A stretch of DNA of 52,186 bases from Lysinibacillus composti (lineage in GTDB: Bacteria; Bacillota; Bacilli; Bacillales_A; Planococcaceae), in the NCBI RefSeq assembly GCF_016908465.1, contig NZ_JAFBDY010000024.1:1-52186 (forward strand), in the 5' to 3' direction. The position numbers and the translations under genes were made by a program. The notes beneath the pieces were generated by a model. That model was not told the origin of the DNA. It did not search any database and saw only the letters and a program-made list of their open reading frames with translations. Below are positions 33,795 through 42,892 of this stretch, piece after piece; the stretch's first letter is position 1; each line of letters begins with the position of its first letter.

Positions 33795-34220
33795 TTAGTC
33801 TTCGATAACAATACCCATGCTTCGCGCTGTACCTTCAACCATCGCCATAGCTGCTTCAACTGATGCAGCGTTTAGGTCTGGCATTTTTTGTTCAGCGATT
33901 TCGCGTACTTTATCACGTTTAACCGTTGCAACTTTTTTACGGTTAGGTTCACCTGATCCAGATTGGATACCTGCTGCTACTTTAAGTAGAACTGCTGCAG
34001 GTGGTGTTTTAGTAATGAAAGTAAATGAACGGTCTTCGAACACTGTAATTTCTACTGGAATGATTAATCCAGCTTGATCAGCTGTACGAGCGTTGAACTC
34101 CTTACAGAATCCCATGATGTTAACACCTGCTTGACCTAATGCAGGACCAACCGGTGGAGCTGGATTAGCTTTACCAGCAGGGATTTGAAGTTTTACAATT
34201 TTAATAACTTTTTTAGCCAC
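33795..34220 (-). CDS. rplK: 50S ribosomal protein L11
   Basis: GTPase-centre protein that with 23S rRNA forms the thiopeptide site and is needed for RelA activation. The start is GTG 34218-34220 ([20 protein letters not shown], 141 residues), 8 bases from AAGGAGGTG. The N-terminal loop [20 protein letters not shown] keeps the Pro residues involved in thiostrepton binding. The C-terminal rRNA-binding domain ([20 protein letters not shown]) is intact. Preceded by its own promoter. Confidence 0.98.
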   Translation of the reverse strand: MAKKVIKIVKLQIPAGKANPAPPVGPALGQAGVNIMGFCKEFNARTADQAGLIIPVEITVFEDRSFTFITKTPPAAVLLKVAAGIQSGSGEPNRKKVATVKRDKVREIAEQKMPDLNAASVEAAMAMVEGTARSMGIVIED

Positions 34221-34350
34221 GAGACACACCTCCTTAAGTCCGTGATGTGGTAATTGGGTTGCCCCTCCCACTCATATCTGTCTGTCAGCTGTTTGCCGAT
34301 AACATTAATTCTCGTATGTCAAACTGTAAATTGACAGTCTGACCTCTGAA

Positions 34351-34379
34351 ATGATACCACTTTTAATTTCTATATGCAA
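34351..34379 (-). promoter_or_regulatory. Sigma-A promoter of rplK-rplA
   Basis: Minus strand TTGCAT (34374-34379), 17 bases, TATCAT (34351-34356), about 135 bases upstream of rplK. The leader carries complementary CTGTCAATTT/ACAGTTTGACA-like segments. It starts immediately after the nusG stop. Confidence 0.65.
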
Positions 34380-34390
34380 GTATTATCGTT

Positions 34391-34927
34391 CTATATTTTT
34401 TGAATCTGTTCAAAATCAAGTTCCATCTTCGTCTCGCGACCGAACATGTCAATAGTAACTTTTACTTTACCTTTATCTGCATCGATTTCTTCAACTTTAC
34501 CTTGGAAATGAGCAAACGGCCCTTCTAGCACTTCCACCACTTCTCCAACAGTTACATCTAGCTCACCGATTGCTTTTTTCGTCATACCCATTTGTTTTAA
34601 TAGACGATCGGCTTCTTCTGGTAATAGCGGAGTAGGTTTTGCTCCACCACCTGAAGAACCAATAAAGCCTGTTACACCAGGTGTATTGCGGACAACATAC
34701 CATGATTCATCAGTTAAAATCATTTCGACTAATACATAACCAGGGAATACTTTACGCATAACCGTACGTTTCTTACCATCTTTTAAATCTGTCTCCTCGT
34801 GCTCAGGAACAACCACACGGAAGATGTTATCTTGCATCCCCATTGTTTCAACACGTTTTTCAAGGTTTGCTTTTACTCGATTTTCGTATCCTGAATAAGT
34901 ATGAACTACATACCATTGTTTCTCCAT
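34391..34927 (-). CDS. nusG: Transcription elongation/antitermination factor NusG
   Basis: Binds RNA polymerase and links transcription to translation through S10; in Bacillus it also promotes pausing. The start used is ATG 34925-34927 (MEKQWYVVHTYSGYENRVKA, 178 residues). The NGN domain includes RKVFPGYVLVEMILTDESWY and the RNGN end VVRNTPGVTGFIGSSGGG. The C-terminal KOW domain is VGEVVEVLEGPFAHFQGKV. The GAAGGAGGAG Shine-Dalgarno lies 13 bases upstream of this ATG, somewhat far, and a second weak GAGGT is 3 bases away. Confidence 0.96.
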   Translation of the reverse strand: MEKQWYVVHTYSGYENRVKANLEKRVETMGMQDNIFRVVVPEHEETDLKDGKKRTVMRKVFPGYVLVEMILTDESWYVVRNTPGVTGFIGSSGGGAKPTPLLPEEADRLLKQMGMTKKAIGELDVTVGEVVEVLEGPFAHFQGKVEEIDADKGKVKVTIDMFGRETKMELDFEQIQKI

Positions 34928-35053
34928 AATACCTCGGACTCCTCCTTCACACATATCATGTGCGATGCTTACAAAGTTAGGGTTTCCCTCTACTTCTACA
35001 TTTCTTAATTAGTATAAATCAATCCATCTTTTGCATAACTGTTAAAAACCAAT

Positions 35054-35088
35054 GAAAAAAACCCGCTAAAGCTATACGGGCTATTTTT
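35054..35088 (-). terminator. Terminator-like hairpin between secE and nusG
   Basis: Minus strand AGCCCG, a loop, CGGGTT flanked by AAAAAAT and TTTTTTT, giving a terminator-like structure 21 bases after secE. It suggests that secE and nusG, usually one transcript, may be partly uncoupled; a TATACT with weak -35 lies further on near 35010. Confidence 0.6.
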
Positions 35089-35109
35089 TAACATATTAAC
35101 ATAAACTCA

Positions 35110-35295
35110 TTATAAATCTAAATACCAACGGAATAGTTTCGAGATCCCTAAATCAACTAACACAAAAAATATTGCCATAAAAATTACAGTTGATACTACT
35201 ACAACAGTATATTTTGTAAGCTCTTTACCTTTTGGCCAGCTCGTCTTTCTCATTTCTGACATAACATTATGCAGAAACTTTTTTAACTTCCCCAT
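35110..35295 (-). CDS. secE: Preprotein translocase subunit SecE
   Basis: Clamp of the SecYEG channel. The 61-residue protein has a basic amphipathic N-terminus (MGKLKKFLHNVMSEMRKTSW), the conserved SWPKGKELTKYTVVV signature, and a single transmembrane helix (VSTVIFMAIFFVLVDLGISK). Length is typical of Gram-positive SecE. It lies between rpmG and nusG. AGGTTAG precedes ATG. Confidence 0.96.
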   Translation of the reverse strand: MGKLKKFLHNVMSEMRKTSWPKGKELTKYTVVVVSTVIFMAIFFVLVDLGISKLFRWYLDL

Positions 35296-35339
35296 CTAGC
35301 CTAACCTCCGAATAAATCGTCTATTCTATGTTACATCGT

Positions 35340-35486
35340 TTATTTTGTTTGTTTATGCATCGTGTGTTCATTGCAATAAGAACAAAACTTTTTTAACTCA
35401 AGACGTTTTGTCGACCCTACTTTTTCAGGGTATGTATAATTTCTTGAGCCACATTTTTCACAACTTAAAATAACCTTATTAGTCAT
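35340..35486 (-). CDS. rpmG: 50S ribosomal protein L33 (zinc-ribbon type)
   Basis: Small large-subunit protein of 48 codons from ATG 35484-35486. Translation gives MTNKVILSCEKCGSRNYTYP and then KRLELKKFCSYCNEHTMHKQ. Two C-x2-C pairs (C9 and C12, C35 and C38) define the zinc-containing L33. The position between sigH and secE is that of rpmGB in B. subtilis. The ribosome-binding site (GAGTGGTGATT) is weak. Confidence 0.93.
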   Translation of the reverse strand: MTNKVILSCEKCGSRNYTYPEKVGSTKRLELKKFCSYCNEHTMHKQTK

Positions 35487-35517
35487 TAGAATCACCACTC
35501 GACAGTTTGTCATTTAA

Positions 35518-35546
35518 AGACTAACACCTATTATGGCCTCTGTCAA
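35518..35546 (-). promoter_or_regulatory. Sigma-A promoter of rpmG-secE
   Basis: Minus strand TTGACA (35541-35546), 17 bases, TAGTCT (35518-35523), in the gap after sigH and 32 bases before rpmG. A perfect -35 with a poorer -10. Confidence 0.65.
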
Positions 35547-35562
35547 TAAGTGACATATAGTG

Positions 35563-36210
35563 TTACTCGCCTTCATCAAATTCTAAATGGCGTTCTAATT
35601 TACGTTTCACTCGTTGTAATGCATTGTCAATAGACTTTACATGACGATTTAATTCTTCTGAAATCTCATTGTAAGATTGTCCATCTAAGTATAGCGCTAA
35701 AACTTGTTGCTCTAAATCACTTAATATTTTACTAATCTTTTCTTCCAAATGAGAATATTCCTCTCGATTAATCATCAAATACTCAGGGTCTTCCGATTCA
35801 GTACTTGTAATAACGTCCATTAATGTACGATCAGATTCTTCATCATAAATTGGTTTATCAAGAGAAACATAAGAATTAAGCGGAATATGTTTTTGACGTG
35901 TCGCCGTCTTAATTGCCGTAATCATTTGGCGTGTAATACAAAGTTCTGCAAACGCTCTAAACGACGCAAGCTTGTCCCCTTTAAAATCGCGAATAGCTTT
36001 ATATAAACCTATCATACCTTCTTGTATAATATCTTCCTTATCTGCTCCAATGAGAAAATAAGAGCGAGCCTTCGCTTTCACAAACTTGCGATATTTAGTA
36101 ATTAAATAATCTAACGCCTCCGCATTTCCTTGATGCACTTGTTCTATAAGTCCTTCATCTGTTAGATCTTCATATGGTTGTAACACTTGTGTTTGATCAC
36201 TTTTTAGCAA
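35563..36210 (-). CDS. sigH: RNA polymerase sigma-H factor
   Basis: Sigma factor for early stationary phase, competence and entry into sporulation. The likely start is TTG 36208-36210 (MLKSDQTQVLQPYEDLTDEG, 215 residues), 6 bases after GGGGTGA; a GTG three codons earlier has no Shine-Dalgarno. Region 2 includes ALDYLITKYRKFVKAKARSY and GADKEDIIQEGMIGLYKAIR, and SFRAFAELCITRQMITAIKT is typical of SigH. Region 4 (LSDLEQQVLALYLDGQSYNE) and NRHVKSIDNALQRVKRKLER are complete. Its presence points to a spore-forming Bacillales lineage, but does not prove sporulation. Confidence 0.95.
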   Translation of the reverse strand: MLKSDQTQVLQPYEDLTDEGLIEQVHQGNAEALDYLITKYRKFVKAKARSYFLIGADKEDIIQEGMIGLYKAIRDFKGDKLASFRAFAELCITRQMITAIKTATRQKHIPLNSYVSLDKPIYDEESDRTLMDVITSTESEDPEYLMINREEYSHLEEKISKILSDLEQQVLALYLDGQSYNEISEELNRHVKSIDNALQRVKRKLERHLEFDEGE

Positions 36211-36281
36211 CGCTCTCACCCCAGTAACGTTAGAATCAATTCGCCTCTATTTTTTGAATATTTTTGAAATATTTTAGCATT

Positions 36282-36311
36282 AGTATAACGGAATTAGAAA
36301 ATAGCGGTCAA
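36282..36311 (-). promoter_or_regulatory. Promoter of sigH
   Basis: Minus strand TTGACC (36306-36311), 18 bases, TATACT (36282-36287), overlapping the spacer right after the yacP stop. A dedicated sigma-A-type start for sigH matches its separate growth-phase control in Bacillus. Confidence 0.65.
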
Positions 36312-36315
36312 TGAG

Positions 36316-36828
36316 TTATTTCAATCCCCTTCTCCATTTCTCAAATTCTATTTCTATTTCTCTAGGGAGTTGGATTCTTGAAGGGGGCCTTTCTACTTTT
36401 GTTGTCTTTACTTCTGCGGAGATTTGTTCCTGTATAATTTGCATTTCAATTTCTAGCTCACGCGCAGATTTTCGTAGTGCCCCATTTCCAAAAATCACAT
36501 TTTGCTCTGTTAAATCAGATGTCGCTACATAAATTTGTCTCTTTCTGCCCTTTAATTCATTCGTTAACTTTTCAATACGTTCATCAGCTGTTTCACTTTT
36601 TCTCGTATATATAATTTCAACTGCATTTTGAATATAGTTTTGTTCAATACCTGGAACATGATAAGCGTCAAACACGACAATCACTCGCCAGCCCATCGCT
36701 GCTTTGTATTCAGCCATAAGTTCAAGCAAGCGATTGCGTGCTTCTTCAAAGTTCGTATCTCGTAATGGTCGTAATTCCTTCCATGCACCAATCATATTGT
36801 AGCCATCGACTAACAAAATATTTTGCAT
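36316..36828 (-). CDS. yacP: NYN-domain ribosome-associated endoribonuclease Rae1 (YacP)
   Basis: PIN-like NYN nuclease; the B. subtilis homologue cleaves mRNA in the ribosomal A site. The 170 residues have the opening LLVDGYNMIGAW with the metal-binding Asp, RVIVVFDAYHV with the second acidic centre, YTRKSETADERIEKLTNELK, and YVATSDLTEQNVIFGNGALR with the C-terminal acidic residues. It starts 9 bases after rlmB. Orthology is supported by both sequence and position. Confidence 0.92.
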   Translation of the reverse strand: MQNILLVDGYNMIGAWKELRPLRDTNFEEARNRLLELMAEYKAAMGWRVIVVFDAYHVPGIEQNYIQNAVEIIYTRKSETADERIEKLTNELKGRKRQIYVATSDLTEQNVIFGNGALRKSARELEIEMQIIQEQISAEVKTTKVERPPSRIQLPREIEIEFEKWRRGLK

Positions 36829-36837
36829 ATCGAAGTA

Positions 36838-37590
36838 CTATCCATTCACAGCAGTACGTTTTCGATACACTTCATACATTAGAAGGGCTGCTGCCACAGA
36901 GGCATTTAGTGATGTAACATGGCCAATCATTGGTAAATGATATAGGAAATCACACTTCTCTTTTAGTAATCGACTCATTCCACGACCTTCACTACCAATA
37001 ATAATTCCAAGAGGTAAAGTTGCGTCCATTTTACGATAATCAACAGAGCCTTTTGCATCTGTTCCAGCAATCCAAACTCCACGATCCTTTAATTCATCAA
37101 CAGTTTGAGCTAGATTCGTAACACGTACAACCGGCACATGTTCGATTGCACCCGTAGATGCTTTGGCAACAACGGCCGTTAACCCAACAGCACGACGTTT
37201 TGGAATAATAATTCCGTGTACACCAATGGCATCTGCCGTACGCATAATTGAACCTAAGTTATGTGGATCTTCCAACTCGTCGAGAATTAAAAAGAAGGGA
37301 TCCTCATTTTTCGCTTTTGCTACGTTGAATAAATCATCTAATTCTGCATATTGATATGCCGCAACAGAAGCTACAATCCCTTGGTGGTTAGCATCTGATA
37401 ATTGATCAACTTTTTTCTTAGGAACAAATTGAACAAGTACACCACGTTCTCGAGCTAAGTCTAGCAACTCATTTACACCTGTTTTTTTAACCCCTTCAGC
37501 AATCCAAAGCTTATTAATCTCACGACCTGAGCGAAGTGCTTCTAAAACTGGATTTTTTCCTGCGATGATTTCACCATTTTGTTCTACCAT
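36838..37590 (-). CDS. rlmB: 23S rRNA (guanosine-2'-O-)-methyltransferase, SpoU/TrmH family (RlmB)
   Basis: SPOUT methyltransferase. E. coli RlmB modifies G2251; in Bacillus the gene is also called yacO. The 250 residues have an N-terminal substrate-binding domain (IIAGKNPVLEALRSGREINK) and a knotted C-terminal domain with motif 1 LDELEDPHNLGSIMRTADAI, motif 2 IIIGSEGRGMS, and motif 3 LPMIGHVTSLNASVAAALLM. It starts 1 base after the mrnC stop. Confidence 0.94.
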   Translation of the reverse strand: MVEQNGEIIAGKNPVLEALRSGREINKLWIAEGVKKTGVNELLDLARERGVLVQFVPKKKVDQLSDANHQGIVASVAAYQYAELDDLFNVAKAKNEDPFFLILDELEDPHNLGSIMRTADAIGVHGIIIPKRRAVGLTAVVAKASTGAIEHVPVVRVTNLAQTVDELKDRGVWIAGTDAKGSVDYRKMDATLPLGIIIGSEGRGMSRLLKEKCDFLYHLPMIGHVTSLNASVAAALLMYEVYRKRTAVNG

Positions 37591-37591
37591 T

Positions 37592-38008
37592 TCATGAAAC
37601 TCCTTTCGACTGCTCGACTATTTCAATTGCGTACTCAATTAGTTCATAAAGACGTGTATGTTGCTTTGTTAAATATAAGCTTCCTAATACCGCTTCAAAT
37701 CCAGAGCTATTCCGATAGGTTTGTACATCTGTATTTTTAGGTACAGAGCCCGACTTTGCATTACGTCCTCTCTTGAAAACAGCTAACTCTTCTTCTGATA
37801 AATAATTTTCATCAATTAGCCGATAAATTATCATTGACTGCGCTTTTGCAGACACGTAATTTGTTGCTTCTTTATGCAGTCGGTTTGGTTTTGAACGACC
37901 ACTTAAAAGGAGATGTTCCCGAACTTTTTGTTCAAGAACAGCATCTCCCATATACGCTAACGCTAAAGCGTTTAATTGCTTTACATCCTCTACTCGAAGT
38001 TGTGCCAT
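37592..38008 (-). CDS. mrnC: Mini-ribonuclease III (MrnC)
   Basis: RNase III catalytic domain without the double-stranded-RNA-binding domain; matures 23S rRNA ends in Bacillus. The 138 residues carry the signature NALALAYMGDAVLEQKVREH with catalytic Glu/Asp and a C-terminal GSVPKNTDVQTYRNSSGFEAVLGSLY-type block (EAVLGSLYLTKQHTRLYELI). It lies one base after cysS and one before rlmB, a tight translational cluster. Confidence 0.94.
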   Translation of the reverse strand: MAQLRVEDVKQLNALALAYMGDAVLEQKVREHLLLSGRSKPNRLHKEATNYVSAKAQSMIIYRLIDENYLSEEELAVFKRGRNAKSGSVPKNTDVQTYRNSSGFEAVLGSLYLTKQHTRLYELIEYAIEIVEQSKGVS

Positions 38009-38009
38009 C

Positions 38010-39413
38010 TTAAGAACCTCGTTTCCAACGTGTTCCTTGACGTGTGTCTTCTAGAACGATATCCATACTTAGCAATTGGTCACGGATCTCATCTGAACGA
38101 GCAAAATCACGGTTTTTACGAGCTAAGTTTCTTTCTTCGATTAACGCTTCAATATCCGCGTCTAATAATTCACCTTCAATATTGAACTGTATCCCCAATA
38201 CTTCCCCTAGGATATCGAAAGTTTCGATAAAGGCTAATAATACCTTTTCTTCTGTGTTACTTTCATTTAGATACGTATTTGCATTACGGGCAAGTTCAAA
38301 AAGAGCTGAAATGGCATTTGAAGTATTGAAGTCATCATCCATCGCTTCTTCAAATTGCTTTTTCACTTCTTCGATCTTAACTAAGTATTCGTCAGCCTGA
38401 TTTGTTAAATCGGTTGTTGTTTTTAAGCGATGTTTAAGATTTGAATAAGCTGTACGAAGTCTCTCTAGACCCGCTTTTGCCGACTCAACTAAATCCTGTG
38501 CAAAGTTAATTGGATGACGGTAATGTACAGATAGCATGAAAAATCTTAATACCTCAGGGTCAATTTGCTGGCGGATATCATGTACTAAAACAAAGTTCCC
38601 TAGTGATTTTGACATTTTTTCATTATCAATATTAATATAACCATTATGCATCCAGTAACGTGCAAAGGTTTTACCAGTATAACTCTCTGATTGGGCGATT
38701 TCATTTTCATGGTGTGGGAATGTTAGATCTTGACCACCTGCATGGATATCAATTGTGTCACCTAAATGCTCACGGGCCATTACTGAACACTCAATATGCC
38801 ACCCCGGACGCCCTTCTCCCCAAGGACTACTCCAATGAATTTCACCTGGTTTCGCTGCTTTCCAAAGAGCAAAATCAAGCGGATCTTCTTTTTTCTCTCC
38901 TGCTTCAATTCGAGCCCCAACCTTTAAATCATCTATTGATTGGTGACTTAACTTACCATACCCATTGAACTTGCGTGTACGATAATAAACATCTCCTTGG
39001 GATTCATAGGCATACCCTTTTTCGACTAAAACATTAATGAATTCAATAATATCATCCATATGATTCGTTACACGTGGATGCACATCAGCCTTTTTACAAC
39101 CAAGTGCTGTAATGTCTTCAAAGTAGGCATTAATAAAACGTTCTGTAAGCTCAAAGACTTCCTCACCTAATTCATTTGCTGCTTTAATGATTTTGTCATC
39201 CACATCTGTAAAGTTGGATACATATTTCACTTCATAACCTTTGTATTGGAAATATCGACGTACTGTATCATACACAATGACTGGACGAGCATTTCCGATA
39301 TGAATGAAGTTATATACTGTAGGCCCACATACATATATTTTTACTTTTCCTTCTTCTAATGGGACAAAGGGTTCTTTTTGTCTCGTTAAAGAATTGAAAA
39401 TTTGAATTGTCAT
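38010..39413 (-). CDS. cysS: Cysteinyl-tRNA synthetase
   Basis: Charges tRNA-Cys. The 467 residues have the Cys-zinc site in the first block ([20 protein letters not shown], containing the HIGH-like HIGN), the zinc-coordinating HIECSVMA, the catalytic KMSKS loop [17 protein letters not shown], and the C-terminal anticodon-binding helical bundle. No frameshifts. The T-box directly upstream uses a UGC specifier, so it is cysteine-responsive. In B. subtilis cysE lies between gltX and cysS under the same T-box; it is missing here. Confidence 0.97.
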   Translation of the reverse strand: MTIQIFNSLTRQKEPFVPLEEGKVKIYVCGPTVYNFIHIGNARPVIVYDTVRRYFQYKGYEVKYVSNFTDVDDKIIKAANELGEEVFELTERFINAYFEDITALGCKKADVHPRVTNHMDDIIEFINVLVEKGYAYESQGDVYYRTRKFNGYGKLSHQSIDDLKVGARIEAGEKKEDPLDFALWKAAKPGEIHWSSPWGEGRPGWHIECSVMAREHLGDTIDIHAGGQDLTFPHHENEIAQSESYTGKTFARYWMHNGYINIDNEKMSKSLGNFVLVHDIRQQIDPEVLRFFMLSVHYRHPINFAQDLVESAKAGLERLRTAYSNLKHRLKTTTDLTNQADEYLVKIEEVKKQFEEAMDDDFNTSNAISALFELARNANTYLNESNTEEKVLLAFIETFDILGEVLGIQFNIEGELLDADIEALIEERNLARKNRDFARSDEIRDQLLSMDIVLEDTRQGTRWKRGS

Positions 39414-39644
39414 GATAAAATTCTCTCCTCCCTGAGATTCTCGCTACTGCGATTTTCTTAAACATATTTTAAAATGACCACTTATTGGATCACATCGAGG
39501 TTGGTCAATCAATTTTTAATTCGTCTATCTTCTTCAGCTATCCACTAAATACAGGAGGCATTTACCATTCCCTTTCCCCTTTTCGCCTATGTTTACACCT
39601 TTTTATAAACAATCAACAAGTAGGACTATATAGGGGCTCACACT

Positions 39645-39957
39645 TCCACCCAAAATAAAAACGCCCCTGCCATTCCTGTAAAGAATGACAGAGACGCAAA
39701 ATTTCGCGCGGTTCCACTCTGATTGAAAGTATAAGAAGGACAGGACGTATGGTCAAATTAGACTCAAATGTCTTAAGGGTATATACTTTCCGCTTTAAGT
39801 CCTTTAACGGGGATTAGCCGACTAGCCTACTATATTTCAGCCAAGTGCTCAAAGGTGCATTTCCGTAAAATAGAGGCCTAGGTCACTCTCAGCCAATGAT
39901 GACCCTCTCTTAAAAACATATTTCACGTACTTCTCCTTATCAACGCTTTTTCGAATT
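39645..39957 (-). promoter_or_regulatory. Cysteine T-box riboswitch upstream of cysS
   Basis: tRNA-sensing leader of about 310 bases. The specifier codon UGC (39857-39859) lies in GGAAATGCACC, followed by the distal stem I. The T-box sequence AGAGTGGAACCGCGCG is at 39705-39720. Its bulge UGGA (39713-39716) pairs with a UCCA acceptor, which needs U as discriminator, and tRNA-Cys has U73. The terminator stem CGTCTCTGTCATTC/GAATGGCAGGGGCG (39661-39697) ends in TTTTTATTTT. Uncharged tRNA-Cys would block this terminator and switch on cysS. Between it and cysS, 39414-39644 is ~230 bases of sequence with no gene. Confidence 0.92.
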
Positions 39958-39963
39958 AGATAC

Positions 39964-39991
39964 ATTTTACATTATACCTATTAAAAGTCAA
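39964..39991 (-). promoter_or_regulatory. Promoter of the cysS T-box transcript
   Basis: Minus strand TTGACT (39986-39991), 16 bases, TAAAAT (39964-39969), with transcription expected near 39957. The TATAAT inside the spacer is an alternative -10 with a weaker -35. It lies 46 bases beyond the gltX stop. Confidence 0.6.
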
Positions 39992-40037
39992 CTTATTAAG
40001 CACCTGAGAACCAATAACTTATGCACAAAATAATTAC

Positions 40038-41498
40038 TTATTTAATATACCCACTGATACGAGCAATTACCTTTTCTTTGCCGATTAACGCAATAGCATC
40101 CGGAAGTTCTGGACCATGTGTTTGGCCAGTTGTTACAACACGAATTGGCATAAATAGGTTTTTACCTTTATGTCCAGTTTCTTTTTGAACTGCTTTAATT
40201 GAAGCTTTAATTGAAGCTGGATCGAAACTTTCTAACGACTCAAGTTGTGCTTTAAAGGCACTCATAACTTCAGGAACTTGTTCACCAGCTAATACTTCTT
40301 TCGCCTCTTCATCATATTCGATGTCATCAGTAAAGAATAGGCTAGTTAATTCCACTATTTCTGCACCAAAGCTCATTTGATTATGATAAAGACCAATTAA
40401 TGCAGTTGCCCATTCTTTTTGTTCTTCAGTTAGCTCTTCTGAAAGTAGGCCAGCTTTTTGTAAATGCGGTAAAGATAATTCCACCACACGTTCAAGTTCA
40501 AGCTTTTTAATATATTGGTTGTTCATCCATGTTAATTTTTGTTTATCAAACATAGATGGTGATTTAGATAGGCGTTTCTCATCAAATATTTCAATGAATT
40601 GTTCTTTTGTAAAGATTTCTTCTTCCCCTTCAGGAGACCACCCAAGAAGTGCAAAGAAGTTAAACATTGCTTCTGGTAAATAGCCCAGGTCTTTATATTG
40701 TGAAACGAATTGAATAATTGTTTCATCACGTTTAGATAATTTTTTGTGATCTTCATTTACGATTAGTGTCATATGGCCGTATTGTGGATACTCCCAATCA
40801 AATGCATCAAAAATCATCATTTGTTTTGGAGTATTTGATAAATGCTCTTCTCCACGGAATACATGAGTAATATCCATAAAGTGATCATCAAGTACAACGG
40901 CATAGTTGTATGTCGGAATACCGTTTGCTTTCACTAGTACCCAGTCACCAACATCTTTGGATTCAAAGGATACATCACCACGTACTAAGTCTGTAAACTT
41001 ATACGTTACGTTTTCTGGTACACGCATACGGATTGTGAATGGAATACCTGCAGCCTCTTTTTCAGCTACTTGTTCCTTTGTTAAATGACGGCATTTTCCA
41101 TCATAATTTGGTGCAGCTACACCATTCGCTCTTTGAAGTTCACGTGAAGCTTCTAATTCTTCAGATGTACAGAAACACTTATATGCAACGCCACGATCTA
41201 ATAAGTCATCCGCATGTTTTTTATAAATATCTAAGCGTTCCATTTGACGGTATGGTGCGTATGGACCGCCAATATCAATTGATTCATCAGGGATAATCCC
41301 TAACCAACGTAAATTATCAAGTTGTGAAGCTTCTCCACCCTCTACATTACGTTCAATATCTGTGTCCTCGATTCGAACAATAAATTTACCGTTATGGTGT
41401 TTTGCGTATAAATAGTTAAATAACGCTGTACGTGCTCCACCAATATGTAAAAATCCAGTTGGACTTGGTGCATAACGAACGCGAACTTCTTTGGTCAT
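40038..41498 (-). CDS. gltX: Glutamyl-tRNA synthetase
   Basis: Class Ib synthetase that charges tRNA-Glu; in Bacillus it usually also mischarges tRNA-Gln for the amidotransferase route. The 486 residues have the HIGH motif in [20 protein letters not shown], the four-cysteine-type insertion CKCFCT-like [15 protein letters not shown], and the KMSKS variant [15 protein letters not shown], followed by the all-alpha anticodon domain. The start is ATG behind TATAGGAGGCAATTAATC. A perfect ATTGGGAAACCCAAT palindrome (41611-41625) sits at the ispF end upstream. Confidence 0.97.
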   Translation of the reverse strand: MTKEVRVRYAPSPTGFLHIGGARTALFNYLYAKHHNGKFIVRIEDTDIERNVEGGEASQLDNLRWLGIIPDESIDIGGPYAPYRQMERLDIYKKHADDLLDRGVAYKCFCTSEELEASRELQRANGVAAPNYDGKCRHLTKEQVAEKEAAGIPFTIRMRVPENVTYKFTDLVRGDVSFESKDVGDWVLVKANGIPTYNYAVVLDDHFMDITHVFRGEEHLSNTPKQMMIFDAFDWEYPQYGHMTLIVNEDHKKLSKRDETIIQFVSQYKDLGYLPEAMFNFFALLGWSPEGEEEIFTKEQFIEIFDEKRLSKSPSMFDKQKLTWMNNQYIKKLELERVVELSLPHLQKAGLLSEELTEEQKEWATALIGLYHNQMSFGAEIVELTSLFFTDDIEYDEEAKEVLAGEQVPEVMSAFKAQLESLESFDPASIKASIKAVQKETGHKGKNLFMPIRVVTTGQTHGPELPDAIALIGKEKVIARISGYIK

Positions 41499-41624
41499 GA
41501 TTAATTGCCTCCTATATTGCGATCAAACTTTGAAAACTAATACCTTTTATCGTTTAAATTAACCTTGTACATTTTACCACTGTGATTTGAGAAAGGAAAG
41601 TTGCACATGTATTGGGAAACCCAA

Positions 41625-42101
41625 TTATTTTTTTATTAATAAAATTGTAGCCATTGAAGCAATTCCCTCTTCACGGCCTGTAAATCCTAGCTTCTCAGTT
41701 GTTGTTGCCTTTACATTTACCTGAGAAGGCTCTGCATTTAAAAGTTCTGCAATTCGATTACGCATTTGTTCTATATATGGAGCTAACTTAGGTCGCTGTG
41801 CCATAATTGTACAATCAACATTTCCCAGGACATAACCTTTACTTTCAACCATTTCCCAAATATGTGAAAGTAGTTTTGCAGAGTCTGCATCTTTAAACTC
41901 TGGGTCTGTATCAGGGAAATGGCGGCCAATATCTCCTTCACCAATGGCACCTAAAGCTGCATCTGTTACAGTATGTAATAAGACATCCGCATCTGAATGA
42001 CCTATTAACCCACGCTCATGAGGAATAGTAATTCCTCCAAGTATTAATGGACGCCCTTCTTCAAAGGCGTGTACGTCAAATCCTTGTCCTACTCGAAACA
42101 T
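41625..42101 (-). CDS. ispF: 2-C-methyl-D-erythritol 2,4-cyclodiphosphate synthase
   Basis: Fifth enzyme of the MEP pathway to isoprenoid precursors. The 158 residues carry the zinc-binding motif [20 protein letters not shown] (Asp and His at the start), the [20 protein letters not shown] block and the conserved [16 protein letters not shown] motif that binds CDP. It starts 10 bases from ispD, and both belong to one short unit. The 1-kb order yacL-ispD-ispF-gltX is that of B. subtilis. Confidence 0.97.
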   Translation of the reverse strand: MFRVGQGFDVHAFEEGRPLILGGITIPHERGLIGHSDADVLLHTVTDAALGAIGEGDIGRHFPDTDPEFKDADSAKLLSHIWEMVESKGYVLGNVDCTIMAQRPKLAPYIEQMRNRIAELLNAEPSQVNVKATTTEKLGFTGREEGIASMATILLIKK

Positions 42102-42111
42102 ATTAATCCTC

Positions 42112-42795
42112 CTAAATTGTACGGTGCTGTATAATCGCTTCCCCGAACAGTATATCTTCTTTTGTTGTTATTTTTACATTTTCATAAGTGCTTTCAACGA
42201 TATGCACTTGATGTCCTAACCGTTCTACTAACATTGCCTCATCTGTTCCTAAAAAGCCGACTTTCTCCGCTATATCTTCAGCTTCTTTAATTAAATCAAA
42301 TTGAAATGCTTGTGGTGTTTGAATTGACCAAAGATTATCGCGATCCACCGTTTCAACGATAATGCCATCAGCTACTTTTTTCATCGTATCCTTTGCTCGT
42401 ACTCCAGCAATTGCTGCCCCTTCTTCTTTTGCCGTCAGGACTAACTTTTCAATTACCGGAGTCGTAATAAAGGGTCTTGCAGCATCATGTACCAAAACAA
42501 TGTCAACTTGATTCATTTCTTTAATGCACGAGTGGACAGAATGTTGACGCTCATTACCACCACTTGGTAAACCCTTAACTTTAGTAATTCGATATTCTTC
42601 AAGTAATTGTTGAATATAATCACGTTCTTCTGGCTTAACCGCTAGCCAAATCCCCGTACAATTTCCATCCCTTTGAAAAACCTCAAGTGTATGAATTAAG
42701 ATTGGTTTATTTGCTAGTAATAAAAATAATTTGTTTTTTCCTGCACCCATTCTTTTTCCGCTTCCTGCTGCAGGTAATACGACTTCATAATGCAA
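42112..42795 (-). CDS. ispD: 2-C-methyl-D-erythritol 4-phosphate cytidylyltransferase
   Basis: Third MEP-pathway enzyme, producing CDP-ME. The 227 residues have the Rossmann nucleotide-binding start [20 protein letters not shown], the diagnostic [12 protein letters not shown], and the signature [20 protein letters not shown], with the C-terminal [20 protein letters not shown]. The length is normal. The ATG lies about 100 bases from yacL. Confidence 0.96.
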   Translation of the reverse strand: MHYEVVLPAAGSGKRMGAGKNKLFLLLANKPILIHTLEVFQRDGNCTGIWLAVKPEERDYIQQLLEEYRITKVKGLPSGGNERQHSVHSCIKEMNQVDIVLVHDAARPFITTPVIEKLVLTAKEEGAAIAGVRAKDTMKKVADGIIVETVDRDNLWSIQTPQAFQFDLIKEAEDIAEKVGFLGTDEAMLVERLGHQVHIVESTYENVKITTKEDILFGEAIIQHRTI

Positions 42796-42892
42796 GTTTT
42801 TTCACTTCCTACTTTGTCAAAAACGATGATGTCAACCAATAACCTATATTGATTTAGCACTTCTCATAAATTTTATCAAATAATGCCACTAA

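Noticed and set aside
39414..39644. Possible cysE remnant between the T-box and cysS
   Set aside because: I read all three minus-strand frames and found no collinear match to serine acetyltransferase motifs; a profile search would be needed to find a weak trace.
41611..41633. Palindrome ATTGGGAAACCCAAT with a plus-strand T-run at the ispF end as a terminator of gltX or ispF
   Set aside because: On the sense (minus) strand it is not followed by a U-run, so it is not a convincing terminator for ispF; it may only limit antisense transcription.
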